Part shown: piece by piece, positions 20,641 to 32,489 of the stretch
Numbering within the stretch: position 1 is the first letter of the stretch
Layout: each line of letters begins with the position of its first letter
Assembly: GCF_009727055.1 (NCBI RefSeq)
Contig: NC_052356.1
Coordinates: 2,322,925-2,386,924 of the forward strand
Source: Benincasa hispida
Lineage: Eukaryota > Streptophyta > Magnoliopsida > Cucurbitales > Cucurbitaceae
Direction: 5' to 3'
DNA length: 64,000 nucleotides
The notes under the pieces: model-generated
The model's input: only the letters and a program-made list of their open reading frames with translations
The model's database searches: none
What the model was told of the DNA's origin: nothing
Program-made: the position numbers and the translations under genes

Positions 20641-21817
20641 TTCCGTTGCGTGATATCTCATTCTTTCATTTCAAAACCTTTATTTCCATTTTAATTAATT
20701 TTAAAATAATTAAATCTATTTGATTAATTCATAGTTAATCAAATTCAAAAATTAAAAATTCCAATTTCTCAAGTTGAATTTTAAAATTGGAAATTAGTTT
20801 GATTTTTAATTAATTAAACATATTTAATTAATTAACTAATTTAATATCAAATATCAAATTAATCACATATTCAAGTTAAAATATGAATCTAATTCATGTA
20901 ATTAATATTTAAATCAACATTTAAATATTATAAACTTCCAATTTTTTTTTTTTAATTTCAACAAATTAAACGTTAATTATATCGAATAGAATTTTGCAAA
21001 CCCTAATTTGATTTTGAACTAATTCAAACTCAAAAACGTTAATTTCAACTTGAACATTTTCAAATTGAAATTCAATTTGAACAATTCAAATTGATGTCAT
21101 TCCAAATTCACTCAATTTAATAATTCATAGTGTTCATGTTTTATGAGCTAGTAGAGGGACCTTATGGACCTACAGATCATGAGCTCCAACAATTAAGATT
21201 AATTTGCTAAACTCTTTAGACTTAATTATTCAGCATTCGTTAACTATCAAGTCACACCATTATAGCTTGATAGTTGCACTCTCATGACTGTAAATATATT
21301 TGTGTCCACATGATATAACCATAACTAGTAAGTCGACCCTTCACAGGTTGTTCGTAATACCGATTGGGTCAATGTGTTGTTTTATCCTCGATATTACGTC
21401 CTGTTCCTTAAGTTCCTACAGATCCTCTAATGAACAATTAGTTTATGATCCAATCACTCAACCGGATCCCTCTCAAGCCAGTGAGAGGGTGGGGCCCATT
21501 GTTTAAGACCTAGATTCAGTACTTAAGAGAACAACCTTTCTCCTATTCCTAAATCGCGTAGGCGTGAATTCCATCTTGTACCCTATGTCCCCAACTATCT
21601 ACCAGGCCTTACCTCTGAAATGGGAGGCTTATTGAGTTGGCGCTGTTGAGCTAACCCTCACCTATACAAATTTAAGGATAATCCCAACCTTAATCATATA
21701 CTATAGACCATTTTTGCTATTTACTTGAACTTGATCCATCTCTATGTCTCTACATAAAGTTCAAGTATTCATGTAATAGCCATGGATCTTAGTTTATTGG
21801 ATTTAGACTTTATGAAC
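20641..21817 (-). repeat. Copia LTR fragment, inverted
   Basis: Read on the minus strand, this matches internal parts of Copia LTRs such as 60258-62106 and 16962-18859: the GAGCTCATGATCTGTAGGTCC region near 21150-21190, the TTAGTTAACGAAT region near 21235, and AATAAACTAAGATCCATGGCTA near 21780-21805. It lacks the first ~80 bp of the LTR, which is cut at the Gypsy LTR start at 21818, and fades into AT-rich sequence near 20700-21100. The ORF at 21300-21506 is antisense to LTR sequence and is not a gene. Confidence 0.65.
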
Positions 21818-24139
21818 TGTAACGACCCGACCCCTTAGGACTTAAGTTAGGCCGTTACTAAATACATGCATGCATGGAACTCAAAACGACACTTGGTTAT
21901 GATGAAATAAATGCTAAATAGATAAGGGGAGTTCAAAAGTTCTTTATTAAATGCAAATGTTAGAAAACAATAATAGGGTACCCATAAATCATAAAGATTA
22001 ATAAATAAAAATGAAAAACAATTCTTAATAATAAGTTTCGAACATCGAAACTAAACATTAGAAGAAGCATGAAAAGAACTCTAAATTTCATGATGCGAAA
22101 GCATAAAACTAGTCCCAATGGCTCGATCATGAATTCCGCTTGTCCGTCGCTGGTGCATCTCTGCCCTTACCTGAAACAGCAACATGAGAAAGAATGAGTA
22201 TAAAATACTCAGTAAGCAACCCCACTACTGGGGTTAGGTTGGGCATCTATGTTTTCTAGATACCCACCTCTGGTGAAACATATAAACTGCTCTAGTCCTC
22301 ATGGGACACATATGCACATGAAACAAGAAAGAGACTGAGTCCTATCCTACTGTAGTTAAGTATGCCCACTACCTCTGGTGAATCCCGAAGGAGACACAAA
22401 CTGGTGAATCCCGAAGGAAACACAAACTGGTGAATTCCAAAGGAGAACACAAACTGGTGAATCCCGAAAGAAACACAAACTGGTGAATCCCGAAGGAAAC
22501 ACAAACTGGTGAATCCCGAAGAAACACAAACTGGTGAATCCCAAAAGAGACACAAACTGGTGAATCCCGAAGGAAAACACAAACTGGTGAATCCCGAAGG
22601 AAACAAAAACTCGTGAATCCCAGGAAACAAAAACTTGTGAATCCCAAAGAGAACACAAACTAGTGAATCTCGAAAGAAACAACAAACTGGTGAATCCCGA
22701 AGGAACACAAAATCTAATGGGCATCTAACTAATCAGTAAGGACATTTTGCACAATCTCAACATCATAAATCATCACTGTACGAATCTATGACATACATAT
22801 AAACCTCACATCATGGCTCTACAACATACACATATATCTCAACATCATGGTTCTACAACATACATGTATACCTCAAACATCATCAGATCAAATACAACCA
22901 TGGAAGCACATACCATCTCATACTAGCATTCAAGTGTCTATGTGCATAAATAAATAATTTGGATCTCGTAACTGAACATACTTTAATAATGTTATTACTA
23001 TCAATCTTTCATGTTGTCATTCTACCATAACCTTCATTTAACATGCTAGCATACATCTAATGCCTGGCCCGTGGGCAGTTCCAGTAGTAAGATTACTTAC
23101 CTTGATATTAGGTCGAACAAAAAAGCAATTGAATCTTTGTGAAATTCTTGAATCCTTAATCAAGCTTAAACATAAACCAGGCTTTAAAATTATTAGTTAA
23201 GGCCAAATTCCAAACACCAAATATTACAAAATATTTCCAGATAACTTTACCTAAGGTGTGGTTCAATTCGAATTTCACCTTCCAAACCTCCAATTTTAAG
23301 TCCAAATAATTATTTCAAACCAAACTCTTCTTCATCTTGAATGAAATTCTTGAATCAATCCCCTAATCATAATTTGAAATTAGGCTTACATGATTAAAGC
23401 TTGAATCAAATACATACTTCACTACCAATGTCTCAAATAAATTATCCATATGTAGCTTCGACAAAAAAAATCACTTCCAAATGACTTCACCAAAATTTCT
23501 CAACAACCAAAATTAATCCACAAGAGGGTAATCAAAGCATAAAACTTACCAAAACTCGCTAAAACAAACTCCAACTTCACCGAACTACACCTCAATACCT
23601 TCACAAACTTGAATCCAAAGTTGAAACACAATGGCTATCAACCAATTGATGCCAAAAGTAAATGAGTATTCAAGAAACAACCGAAAACTAACCCAAACGG
23701 TAGAAATCTTACTCAAATCGATAAATCCAGTGATGGTAAAAGCGAACGATGCTTGAGCAGTGGTGGACGGAGGTCATGAAGAAGAAACTGACGCGGCGGC
23801 TTGGACAGCGTCGGATGGGCTCACGAATGTGAGGAAAAAAGGGGGTGGGGTTTGACTTTTTATAAAAACATGATAATAATAAAAAGGAAGTAAATATAAT
23901 TACATTTATTTCCTTTCCGTTTTATACTATTAAATTCCTTTCTGTTTTAAAAGAAAATTAATTCCTGCCATTAATTTTCAATTTGAATTTCAAATTGAAT
24001 AATTTCATGCCAACAATTAAATTCCCACACTTACACTTGAATTCCAAAAATGCCCTCCAAATAATAACAATTACTGAAATTCCAAATAATAATGTTACTG
24101 AAATTACATTATTACTAAAAAAATGTGTGGGGTGTTACA
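21818..24139 (-). repeat. Gypsy-type LTR (about 2.3 kb), probably solo
   Basis: On the minus strand the sequence starts TGTAACACCCCACACAT at 24139 and ends GGGTCGGGTCGTTACA at 21818, giving TGTAAC/GTTACA terminal inverted repeats. These ends are typical of plant Gypsy chromovirus LTRs. It contains a 26-bp minisatellite. No internal region with coding domains adjoins it, and no clear 5-bp target duplication is visible (TGAAC left, TTACA right), so it may be a solo LTR or recombination product. Minus orientation is inferred from the usual TGTAACACCCC start. Confidence 0.6.
22373..22715. repeat. 26-bp minisatellite within Gypsy LTR
   Basis: Thirteen imperfect tandem units of consensus CTGGTGAATCCCGAAGGAAA plus CACAAA, lengths 24-27 bp. 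Most units differ by one or two bases or a single-base indel in the A/G-rich half. All minus-strand frames stay open because the unit lacks stops, which produces three overlapping spurious ORFs (22292-22724) of repeating FVFPSGFTSLC type. It is neither coding nor a CRISPR, as there are no unique spacers. Confidence 0.9.
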
Positions 24140-25766
24140 TTACACATGCAAGTTTTCCTAATAAGATCCAAGTATAAATCTCACTAGGTTCTGGTAAGTC
24201 CAAGGACGAACATAGGGACTACTAAGTTACTATGCGATAGAAAATTTGATTCCTTTGCAGTGGCAAAAACAAATGAGTTGGATGGTGTTTTGTTTAAGTA
24301 TATTTCCTATACGTCGGATTCGAGTAAAGAGTTGACGAAATCGAGAATTACAATGAGTATGCGATGAACGGGTTGAGAAGGGATTTGGCTAACACTTCCT
24401 AAGATTGCGTTCAAGTTATGCGATCATGCTACACACACACAACATCATGTCATCTCTCAATGCAAATGATATAGTTCCTATTTCTAGGACGTATGCGATG
24501 TATACGATAATGTCGATAGGATTTATGTCTAAGCCTCTATTATTGTCTATGCGATGATGAATGATGCACACATACACAAGGTGACCGGATACTATCATAT
24601 CCTATTTCTAGGGTGCATGTGATGCATAATAGCAAATAGAACTTATGTCTAAGTTTCTATCTCTTACTTATGTGGTTCTAATCTGACTCTCTCAAGCCTA
24701 GATCTAATATGACTCTCTCAAGTCTAGATTATTTTTTTAGACTACTCTCTCAAGTATCTCTAAAGGGTGAATGACACATACATAAGACAAGATGATCGCA
24801 TAAAGTGTAAATCTTAGGTCATGCTAGCTAAGTACTTCTCAACCCATTTGGTAATTTAGCTACTCATGCGAAGTATGAAAAGATTGAACATAAGTTGAAA
24901 TGCGATTTCCATTGTTTATAAATTAAATGCAGAATACAGAATAACAATAGAATGTAGAGATAAGAAGCCCGGTAGCAATGTCTTGCTTTCCGTGGCCTTT
25001 TACACTGTCATTTCACTCCAACTCTGCCCAGAAGAATATCCTTGGTTTCGCAAGTGTTGGCCCTCTCTTCCTTTTGTAGCGCTTCTTGGCAATCTTTCGA
25101 GTTGTCTAGGAATGATCTCTTGGCGTCTTCTTTGCTTCGCTCATTTCCGTCTTCTAAGTATAAGAATAACTATGAACAGACCAATGACTATCTACTTTGT
25201 ATATGATTTAACTTCAATATGGTGAACTCCTCTAACAATGATGGCCTTCGGTATTTATAGAGCTCAAGGTGAAGGAGCTTTTCTCTCTAATGATTGCAAT
25301 GATGGGCGGTCATTAAATCTCCTGCTCTGATGCGCCGATTAATGGTCATCAAAAGTTGAGTGTACTTGCTATAGTGTGTCGTTAACGACTTGTCAACTAA
25401 ATTCATATTTGACCGTCATCAGCTTTCCGTCCCATCATGATTTATTATGCTATCACCTTGATGCATAGTCTTTATGCAACCACCATCTTGAGCAACTTCT
25501 TGCAAACACATACGACCGCATGACTTTGCGATCGCAATCTTTGAATGCGCGCGGATGCCTAATTCCTTGGATCGCAATTTAACTTGCGCCAACACATTTT
25601 TCTTGCACAAAATGAGTAAATTAGCTGCTTTTATGCGATGGGCGCATGCGATCACAATTTTCTCAGTTAAGCGCTTTTGGACATGATTTTGTATATCTGT
25701 ACCGTTGCATTCCCTCATTGTTTTACTTAGTTACGCCGTAATAACGTGCATTTCTACCAGTTATGA
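24140..25766 (-). repeat. 3' LTR of A3
   Basis: Closely matches 32552-34300. It starts (minus strand) with TCATAACTGG at 25766, a one-base change from TGATAAC, and is truncated at 24140, ~55 bp short of the end seen in the 5' LTR, where it meets the Gypsy LTR. It has one copy of the ~119-bp segment that is duplicated in the 5' LTR. The open frame at 24983-25225 is antisense LTR sequence present in both LTRs. Confidence 0.8.
25251..25260 (-). promoter_or_regulatory. LTR TATA box (A3, 3' LTR)
   Basis: Minus strand CTATAAATAC, matching 33666-33675 in the 5' LTR. Confidence 0.5.
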
Positions 25767-25782
25767 CACCCCTAAATTTAAA
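25767..25782 (-). other. Polypurine tract of A3
   Basis: Minus strand TTTAAATTTAGGGGTG directly adjoins the LTR start, equivalent to AAATTTGGGGGTG of A1. Confidence 0.65.
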
Positions 25783-27319
25783 ACAATGCTTGTCCTCAAG
25801 CATAAACTAAATATTTTATTTAGAGAGTTAACCGCCTTTTCCCTACCTAGATTTCTCGAGGTCCCTTATTCAAATTTTATGAACCAAAATCTTCTTAATT
25901 TCTATCCTGGTCTCTTCCTAAAATATTTCTAATACATAGGTACTGCAAGTTTAACTTTCAAAAAAACTTTACTTGTTTCTAGGACATTGTCTGAATTATT
26001 TCAAAACTTTTTCCAACCGGGGTGTTTCCAAATGATTTTTTTTTTATCCTTGCACGGTTTAGATATTCTTTTTGTGAACTTACACTAATCCAGGTGCCTT
26101 GCCTTCATTTTGGCTTGCCCCCACGGGTGTCATGCTAGTATCCAACTATGAGCAAGGCACTCTTTCTCAGTCTAAACTCATGTTCATTTGGCAGCGAAGT
26201 TACGATCACTTGATTTATACGTTGATCACGATTCCTACCTTCGTTTTGGCTTGCGCCCATGGGTGTCATGCAGACATCCATCTACGAGTAGGATCCAATC
26301 TCAACGTTATGATTTTTTTTTTTTGTGTCTTAAAGTAGCAAGGTTGAAAATAAATACTGGCACCCCCAAATTTATACGCAACAATGTCCTCATTGTTGAT
26401 AGACTAAAATGACTCATGTAATGCTCTTAGAAAGTTTTGTAAAAATCATTTTGAAAGAAAGCTGGTGGACCACTAACTTCTAGAAATGTTTCATGAATTG
26501 ACCGTCCTGAAATTAAGTTGATTCTAGTACATGCGATGAAAAATAAAGGCACGAGTTTCATCATTGAAATCATAATTGGTACGGGAAAAAAAATGCGGTG
26601 ACTGAATAAAGTAATCAACATTCAATGATTGCGCCAAACTAAAGAGGATGCGATGATAAAATTAGCAATGTCAACATAAGATGTGAGAGTGCAAAATTTG
26701 GAATAAAAAAGTCAAAGAAAGATACAACCCCCAAATTTGCTCTGTTGCCCGTATCATTTGTGATTGCATCCTTCTTTGCGGTGGGTTGATTTCTCGATTG
26801 CGATGGGCTGAACGAACTGGTTGCGTGTTTTTAGTTTATTGTGTAGCTCCATCGCAATTGTTTACTACAATCGTTGCGAAAAATCAAGAGGGTCAAAAGT
26901 ATGAAAGACAAAGTTGAAATTTTTAAAGAGTAGTGTTTGTACAAAAAGGTAAAGTAAGTTCATGAAATAAAGATATCAAAAGGATACTTCAAAAAATGCA
27001 TCCCTGATGAGTTTATATCGCATATTAGTGCAGGGACTACTCATTTCTTCTTCGGTTAGGAATTTCTTAGGTCCACGGAGGTTTTCTCGCAATGCAAGTC
27101 TCCTCCGTGATATATCTTGACTCTTTGCCCGTTGACCTTGAATGCGCTGGTCCTTTCTTCATTGGTTAATTCGATCGCATCGTGCGGGAATACTTATTTG
27201 ATTATAAATGGTCCGGACCAGCGTGACTTTAATTTTTCGGGAAAAAGTCGTAGCCTAGAGTTGTATAACAAAACCTTTTGTCCAACCTGGAGATTCTTTA
27301 CACATAGTCGTTTGTCATG
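25783..27319 (-). other. 3' noncoding region of A3
   Basis: About 1.5 kb between integrase and polypurine tract without a supportable ORF. It carries the paired CATGACACCC motif on the minus strand (about 26101-26150 and 26238-26280) and another AAATTTGGGGGTG near 26362-26376, as in A1 and A2. The K/E-rich 3' ORF seen in A2 is absent, so either this subfamily lacks it or it was deleted. Confidence 0.6.
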
Positions 27320-28370
27320 TCAACGTTTTGCGCGTTCCTTGTAGATCTTGGCATTTTCATATGCTTGAATTTTCCAGTTGTCTAGCTCAAGCAACTGAAG
27401 TTTTCTCGCTTCCTCTGTAGTCTTCAAATCAAAATTGAGCTTCTTCACTACCCACAGTGCTTTGTGCTCCAATTCTAGCGGTAAGTGACATGCCTTCCCA
27501 AACACCAGCACATACGGGGACATTCCTATAGGTGTTTTATAGGCGGCTCTGTATGCCCACAAGGCATCGTCCAGCTTCATGGCCCAATCTTTGCATGAAG
27601 GATTCAACACCTTTTCTAGGATCAATTTGATTTCCCTATTAGACACCTCGGCTTGGTCGTTTGTCTGTGGATGGTATGTGGTGGCGACCTTATGGTGGAT
27701 ATTATACTTGAGCAGCAGTTTGTTGATGACGCCATTGACAAAGTGGGAGCCTTCATCACTTATTATGGCACGTGGGGTGCCAAAATGAGTGAAGATGTTT
27801 CTTCGCAAGAATTTGGAGATTATCGTCGCCTAGCTTGCGAGCCATGATACCGCTTCCACCCACTTAGAGACATAATTGACAACCAACATAATGTACTTAT
27901 GACCATTTGATGGTGGAAATGGTCCCATGAAGTATATGCCCCACATGTCGAAGAGTTCCAATTCTAATATAATATTCATTGACATCGCATTCTTCCATGA
28001 AATGTTTTCCGTGCGTTGGCACTTGTCGTATCTCATTGAATAGTCTATCGCATCCTTGAATAGAGTCGGCCAAAAATACCCGCTTTGTAACACTTTTGCT
28101 GTTGTGCATTGACCTTCAAAGTGTCCACCATATGCTGAGTCATGGCATTGGGATAGTATGTGCTGATGAGCAGTCTCTAGTACACATAGACGTAAAATAT
28201 GTCTGACCCCCTCTTGTAAATATTTGGCTCGTCCCTATAGTATGATTTACGTTCATGCATAAGGCACCTCTTTTGGTGAGCTGTGTAATTTTTTGAAAAT
28301 TGCTCACAGACCAGATAATTGACCACATCTGCGTACCATGGTAATTCTTCAAGTTTGAACAGCTACTCAT
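27320..28370 (-). pseudogene. A3 integrase
   Basis: The zinc-binding N-terminus is recognisable in broken frames (28370-28095; AYGGHFEGQCTTAKVLQSGYFWP). The core reads FDMWGIYFMGPFPPSNGHKY, where the first catalytic Asp of the usual WGIDFMGPF is Tyr. The second Asp (IISDEGSHF) and the Glu region ([13 protein letters not shown]) are kept. [18 protein letters not shown] and [11 protein letters not shown] complete the family pattern. An in-frame stop at 27830 splits the core (WLAS, then [13 protein letters not shown] in the same frame). Inactive. Confidence 0.85.
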
Positions 28371-28446
28371 CTGGAAAGGTTGCGTTCACATCCGACTGGT
28401 TGAGGTCTGCTTCTGGATTCTCTAATCTCGATGGGTGATTCGTAAC

Positions 28447-28740
28447 TTAGTTCTCCGTCCCCTTTCGGTCAATGATTTCCATGTTGAATTCTTGGAGGAG
28501 GAGAACCCATCGAATCAACCTCGGCTTTGCATCTTTCTTGGTCATTAAATATTTGATTTTCGAGTGGTCGGTGTGAACTATCACTTTGGATCCCAACAAG
28601 TAAGCTCTAAATTTTTCAAACGCAAAGATCACCGCAAGAAGTTCCTTTTCAGTGGTAGTGTAATTCGCTTGGGTAGGGTTCAATGTTCTACTCGCATACG
28701 TGATGGGGTGTAGCATTGTTTTGTTCTTCTGTGCTAGCAT
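28447..28740 (-). pseudogene. A3 RNase H
   Basis: Reads [68 protein letters not shown], the RNase H domain of Athila/Tat Gypsy pol. The first motif (D in the usual IYYASR-flanking region) is only partly preserved. It is separated from RT by a stop and frame change near 28745-28765. Confidence 0.8.
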
Positions 28741-28765
28741 CGCACATTAGCTCAAATGGCTTTGT

Positions 28766-29667
28766 CTAGTCAGGTGCGATCAACACAAGCACGGTAGTTA
28801 ATGCGTTCTTCAGTATCTTGAATGCGTTAAGGCACTGTGTATCAAAGTCAAATGTTCTGTCAGCCTCCAGTAATGCACTCAATGGTCGAGCAATCTTCGA
28901 AAAGTCATTCACAAAACAACGGTAAAATCCTGCATGTCCCAGGAAACTTATGACAGTCTTCACATTAGCTGGAGGTGGAAGCTTTTCAATGGCCTCAATT
29001 TTCGCCTTATCCACCTCCAGCCCTTCTTTGGAAACCTTGTGCCCGAGCACAATACCTTCATTCACCATGAAGTGGCACTTCTCCCAATTTAGCACAAGTT
29101 TTGTCTCTTCACATCTCCTTAATATCTTCTCCAAGTTGTTAAGACAGACTTCATACGTTTGCCTGTAAACCAAGAACTCGTCCATAAAAATTTAAATTGA
29201 ATCCTCGAGATACTCAGAGAAGATAGCCATCATTGCACCTCTGGAATTGTGCTCAGCGCATTGCATAATCCGAACGACATGCGGCGAAAAGCAAATGTCC
29301 CGTATGGGTAGGTGAATGTCGTTTTCTCTTGGTCTTCAGAAGTGATCATTATTTGGTTGTAGCCCGCATACTCGTCCAAAAAAAAGAAGTAATCATTTCC
29401 TACTAGGCGGTCTAGCATCTGGTCAATAAAAGGCATGGGGAAATGGTCCTTCTTCGTCGCTGCATTGAGCTTGTGGTAGTCCATGCAGATCCGCCAGCTA
29501 GTGACGGTCCTCATTGGTATTAATTCATTGTTTGTATTTGGGACTACCGTCATTTCTCCCTCCTTGGGCACGTATTGCACGGGGCTAACCCACGTGCTAT
29601 TGAGCATTGGGTATATGATGTCTGCGTCCAACCATTTAATTATCTCCTTTTTCATAACCTTCTTCAT
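28766..29667 (-). pseudogene. A3 reverse transcriptase
   Basis: 29667-29230 reads MKKVMKKEIIKWLDADIIYP, SWRICMDYHKLNAATKKDHF, FFFLDEYAGYNQI (usually FLDGYSGYNQI) and FAFRRMSFGLCNA. A frameshift near 29240 breaks the frame. It resumes at 29185 with MDEFLVYRQTYE, so the usual FxDDF active-site box reads FMDEF and one catalytic Asp is Glu. GHKVSKEGLEVDKAKIEAIE and GHAGFYRCFVNDFSKIARPL follow. Inactive. Confidence 0.85.
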
Positions 29668-29685
29668 CGCAGGGTTCAGTCTGCG

Positions 29686-30719
29686 TTAAGGTTTGATAGA
29701 CTCTTTTTGGTTTTCTTCGAGACGTATACTGTGCATGCAGTATGTTGGGTTGATTCTCCTTATATCTCCTAGCGTCCACCCTATTGCTTTTATGTACTTC
29801 TTCAGGATGCTAAGCAGCGCATTTTCTTGTTCTTCTTGCAGCGCAGAGGAAATTATCACCGATAAAGTTGCATTTTGTCCCAAGAAAACATACTTTAGAT
29901 GACTTGGTAGAGTTTTTAATTCCACTGTAGGTGGTTGTTCCAAGGATGGTTTTTGTGTTTTTCTCTCTTCATTCAAATTCAATTTTTCTTCTTTGTTGGC
30001 TATTTCTATGATCACATTGCAGGTTTCTAGGGATGCTGTCGTATCCTTTTTTTCATCTTCTTCTTCAGACTCCTCTTCTTCATTACAACTGGGTTCATTG
30101 TCAGAATTAGATAGGTCTTCATCTTCTGGATACTTCACGGCTTTAGTGATGTTAAACCTGAGCTTTTTCCCATTTACACTCATCGTGATCTCTCCCTGTA
30201 CACATCAATTTGAGTGCTACCAGTAGATAAAAATGGTCGTCCCAATATGATGGGCACATCTTTGTCTACTTCGTAGTCGAGGATGATGAAGTCTACTGGT
30301 AGAATGAATTTATCAATTGAGACCAGGATATCCTTCAACTTTCCCTCTGAGTGAACTAGGGACCTGTCTGCCAGCTGGAGAGTCATCGTCTTGGGCGTCA
30401 GCTGCACCACATTCAACTGTTTGAAAATTGAAAGGGGCATTAAATTTATACTGGCACCAAGGTCGCAAAGTGCTTAACTGATATATATCCCGCCAATTGA
30501 GTAAGGTATCATGAAACTTCTGGGGTCGCGCATCTATGGTGGGATTATGGTGTTTGACTCTTGCGTTAACGCCACCGTTGTGAAATTTCTTGTGGTTCTT
30601 TTCTTTGTCACCATGTCCTTTAAAAATTTCGCATATTTTGGCATTTGTTCTATCACTTCTGTAAAACAGATGTTGATATGTAACTGTTTTAACATTTCCA
30701 TGAAGCGATGATACTGCAC
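29686..30719 (-). pseudogene. A3 gag end, aspartic protease and linker to RT
   Basis: 30719-30534 reads MLKQLHINICFTEVIEQMPK and KFLKDMVTKKR, the conserved pre-protease segment. ALCDLGASINLMPLS follows a stop near 30473; DLGAS holds the catalytic Asp. The frame 30440-30180 continues DYEVDKDVPIILGRPFLSTG, the protease end. From 30183 to 29686 an acidic linker (SDNEPSCNEEEESEEEDE) leads to LKTLPSHLKYVFLG and ends in TAA just before RT, in the same frame as RT. Confidence 0.8.
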
Positions 30720-32368
30720 TTCTTTCTAAGTCTTTGCAGGAATGGTGGTAGCTATACCTTCACGGTTCCTTGTTCTATAGGCTTAGAAGTGGACACAACT
30801 TTTGGTTCCATCGTCTCGGCTCTTCTGGTTCATTCTGTGTCAACGAGGTCTTGGATTCCATCGCAACTGGATTAGTCCTACTTGGCTCCTTCTTCTCTTC
30901 TGCTATTGTTTTTCCACTTCACAAGGTCACAACTTGACATTGCTCCTTCCCTGTGTTCCCTAGGTTGCGAGGGAGCTCAGTTGAGCTCGGCAATGTCCCT
31001 TGCGGTCTACTTTTAAGCTCACTCGCAATCTATCCTATCTGGATCTATAGATTGCAGATTAAAGTCGCCTGATTCTAGAGTATCGTCTCGTTCTTTTCTA
31101 TGTACTGCTTTAATAGGCTCTCCAGGGAGGAAGATGGCGGTGCTTGAGTTGCTGGCTTGATTTTGCGATTGACCGTTCGTTCACGGGAAAAATCCTGGCG
31201 GCCATTTCTTTTGCGCCATAGGTTGGTAATTTTGTTGTTGATTATATTTCCATGCGAAATTGGGGTGGTTTCTCCACCCAAGGTTGTATGTGTTAGAGAA
31301 AGAATTGTTCTCTACGAAGTATACTAATTGCGGGTTCCTCGAACATTCTTCCATCGGATGTGCTTCTCCACAAGTGGCACAACTCGTGCTCGTCTGATCA
31401 ATTGCGTTGACCTGCTTTCTTTGCGTTCCAGGGCTATTGATTGCGATGCCATGTAATAGATTGATTATCACATTCATTTGATTATGTAGAGATGCAATGG
31501 CCCCATTGTTTACGTCACCTTCTTGAATTTTTAGTCGTTGATCACTTTCCCTCCAATCTTCGTGATTCTTTGATATACGATCAAGAATATTTTTAGCCTC
31601 ATCATATGTTTTGTCAAGCAGACCACCAGCTGCTGCCGCATTGGCAGCTGTCTGCGATGTAGGGTTCAAACCGTGATAAAATATCTCCATCTGGAAACAG
31701 TCAGGTAAGCCATTGTGCAAACAATCTCGCACCAATCTCTTAAACCTCGCCCAAGCGTCGCTGAGTGATTCGTCAATTTTTTGTTGAAAATTTGTATTCA
31801 ACTTCCTCCTTCTTTCGTTCTCGGTAGGAGGGAAGTATTTCTTCATGAACTTTTCTACAACTTGTTCCCACGAGGTTATCTCCCCTGGATCGAGAGAATA
31901 GCCCCATTTCCTTGCTTGATCACATAACGAAAATAGGAACAACGTTAGTCGAACTTCTTCAGCTGAAATGTTTAGGAACACAAAAGTGTTACAGATTTCG
32001 ATGAAAACTTCGGAGATGGGAGTGTGGTTCCTCACTATGCCTTCCACCAAACTGTCCGGCTGTCTGAATCATCTGCAATATAACTGGCTTCATCTCAAAC
32101 TCGATCCGTCCAAAGTTGGCCTCATGATTCCTGGGGAGAAATCATAGAGGTTGGGCGACACATAGTCCCGGATGGGTCTATTGCAGTCATTTTCCAAGAG
32201 AATGGGGTTTGCCATGATGTTGTTCGCGTTTGCTGCTCTTTCTTCCGATTGTTTCGCCATATTGGGATTTCTCTCTTCTTGTTGTCGGCGATTGTTTCTT
32301 TGTCTTCTTTGAAATATTCTTTCGATCTCTGGGTCGTAATTTGGCTCAGGAACGTATCTTTCACTCAT
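30720..32368 (-). pseudogene. A3 gag
   Basis: Start at 32368 (MSERYVPEPNYDPEIERIFQ) lies ~100 bp after the PBS. A stop at 32090 and two compensating frame changes at about 32090-31990 break the EFEMKPVILQMIQT to EICNTFVF segment. 32050-31181 holds the retrotransposon gag domain (DQARKWGYSLDPGEITSWEQ, KKYFPPTENERRRK) and a CX2CX3HX4C knuckle (CATCGEAHPMEEC), then NTYNLGWRNHPNFAW. A frameshift near 31190 moves to SSSLESLLKQYIEKNETIL (to 31075), followed by decayed IASELKSRPQGTLPSSTELP. Confidence 0.85.
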
Positions 32369-32470
32369 ACGACACCTGCTTTTTCCCTTACTAAAGGAAT
32401 GGTAGTGCACAGAGTCGAAAGCTGCAAAGAAAATAAAAAATTTACTGTTAGCGCAATATGTACTGCCGTA

Positions 32471-32489
32471 GTCCTCGGCAACGACACCA
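32471..32489 (-). other. tRNA-Asp-type primer-binding site of A3
   Basis: Minus strand TGGTGTCGTTGCCGAGGAC, six bases after the LTR end CGCATCA. It is a variant of the Asp-tRNA PBS of Athila/Tat elements, as at 3322-3340. Confidence 0.7.

Noticed and set aside
22373..22715. CRISPR-like array
   Set aside because: Units are contiguous with no unique spacers, and the window is plant nuclear DNA.
22292..22724. Three overlapping minus-strand repeat proteins (FPSGFTSLC repeats)
   Set aside because: They are translations of a 26-bp minisatellite inside an LTR; all frames are open because the unit has no stops.
24983..25225. Repeated small ORF (also 33317-33640)
   Set aside because: The two copies are identical because they lie in the two LTRs of A3; antisense to the element and without a recognised domain.
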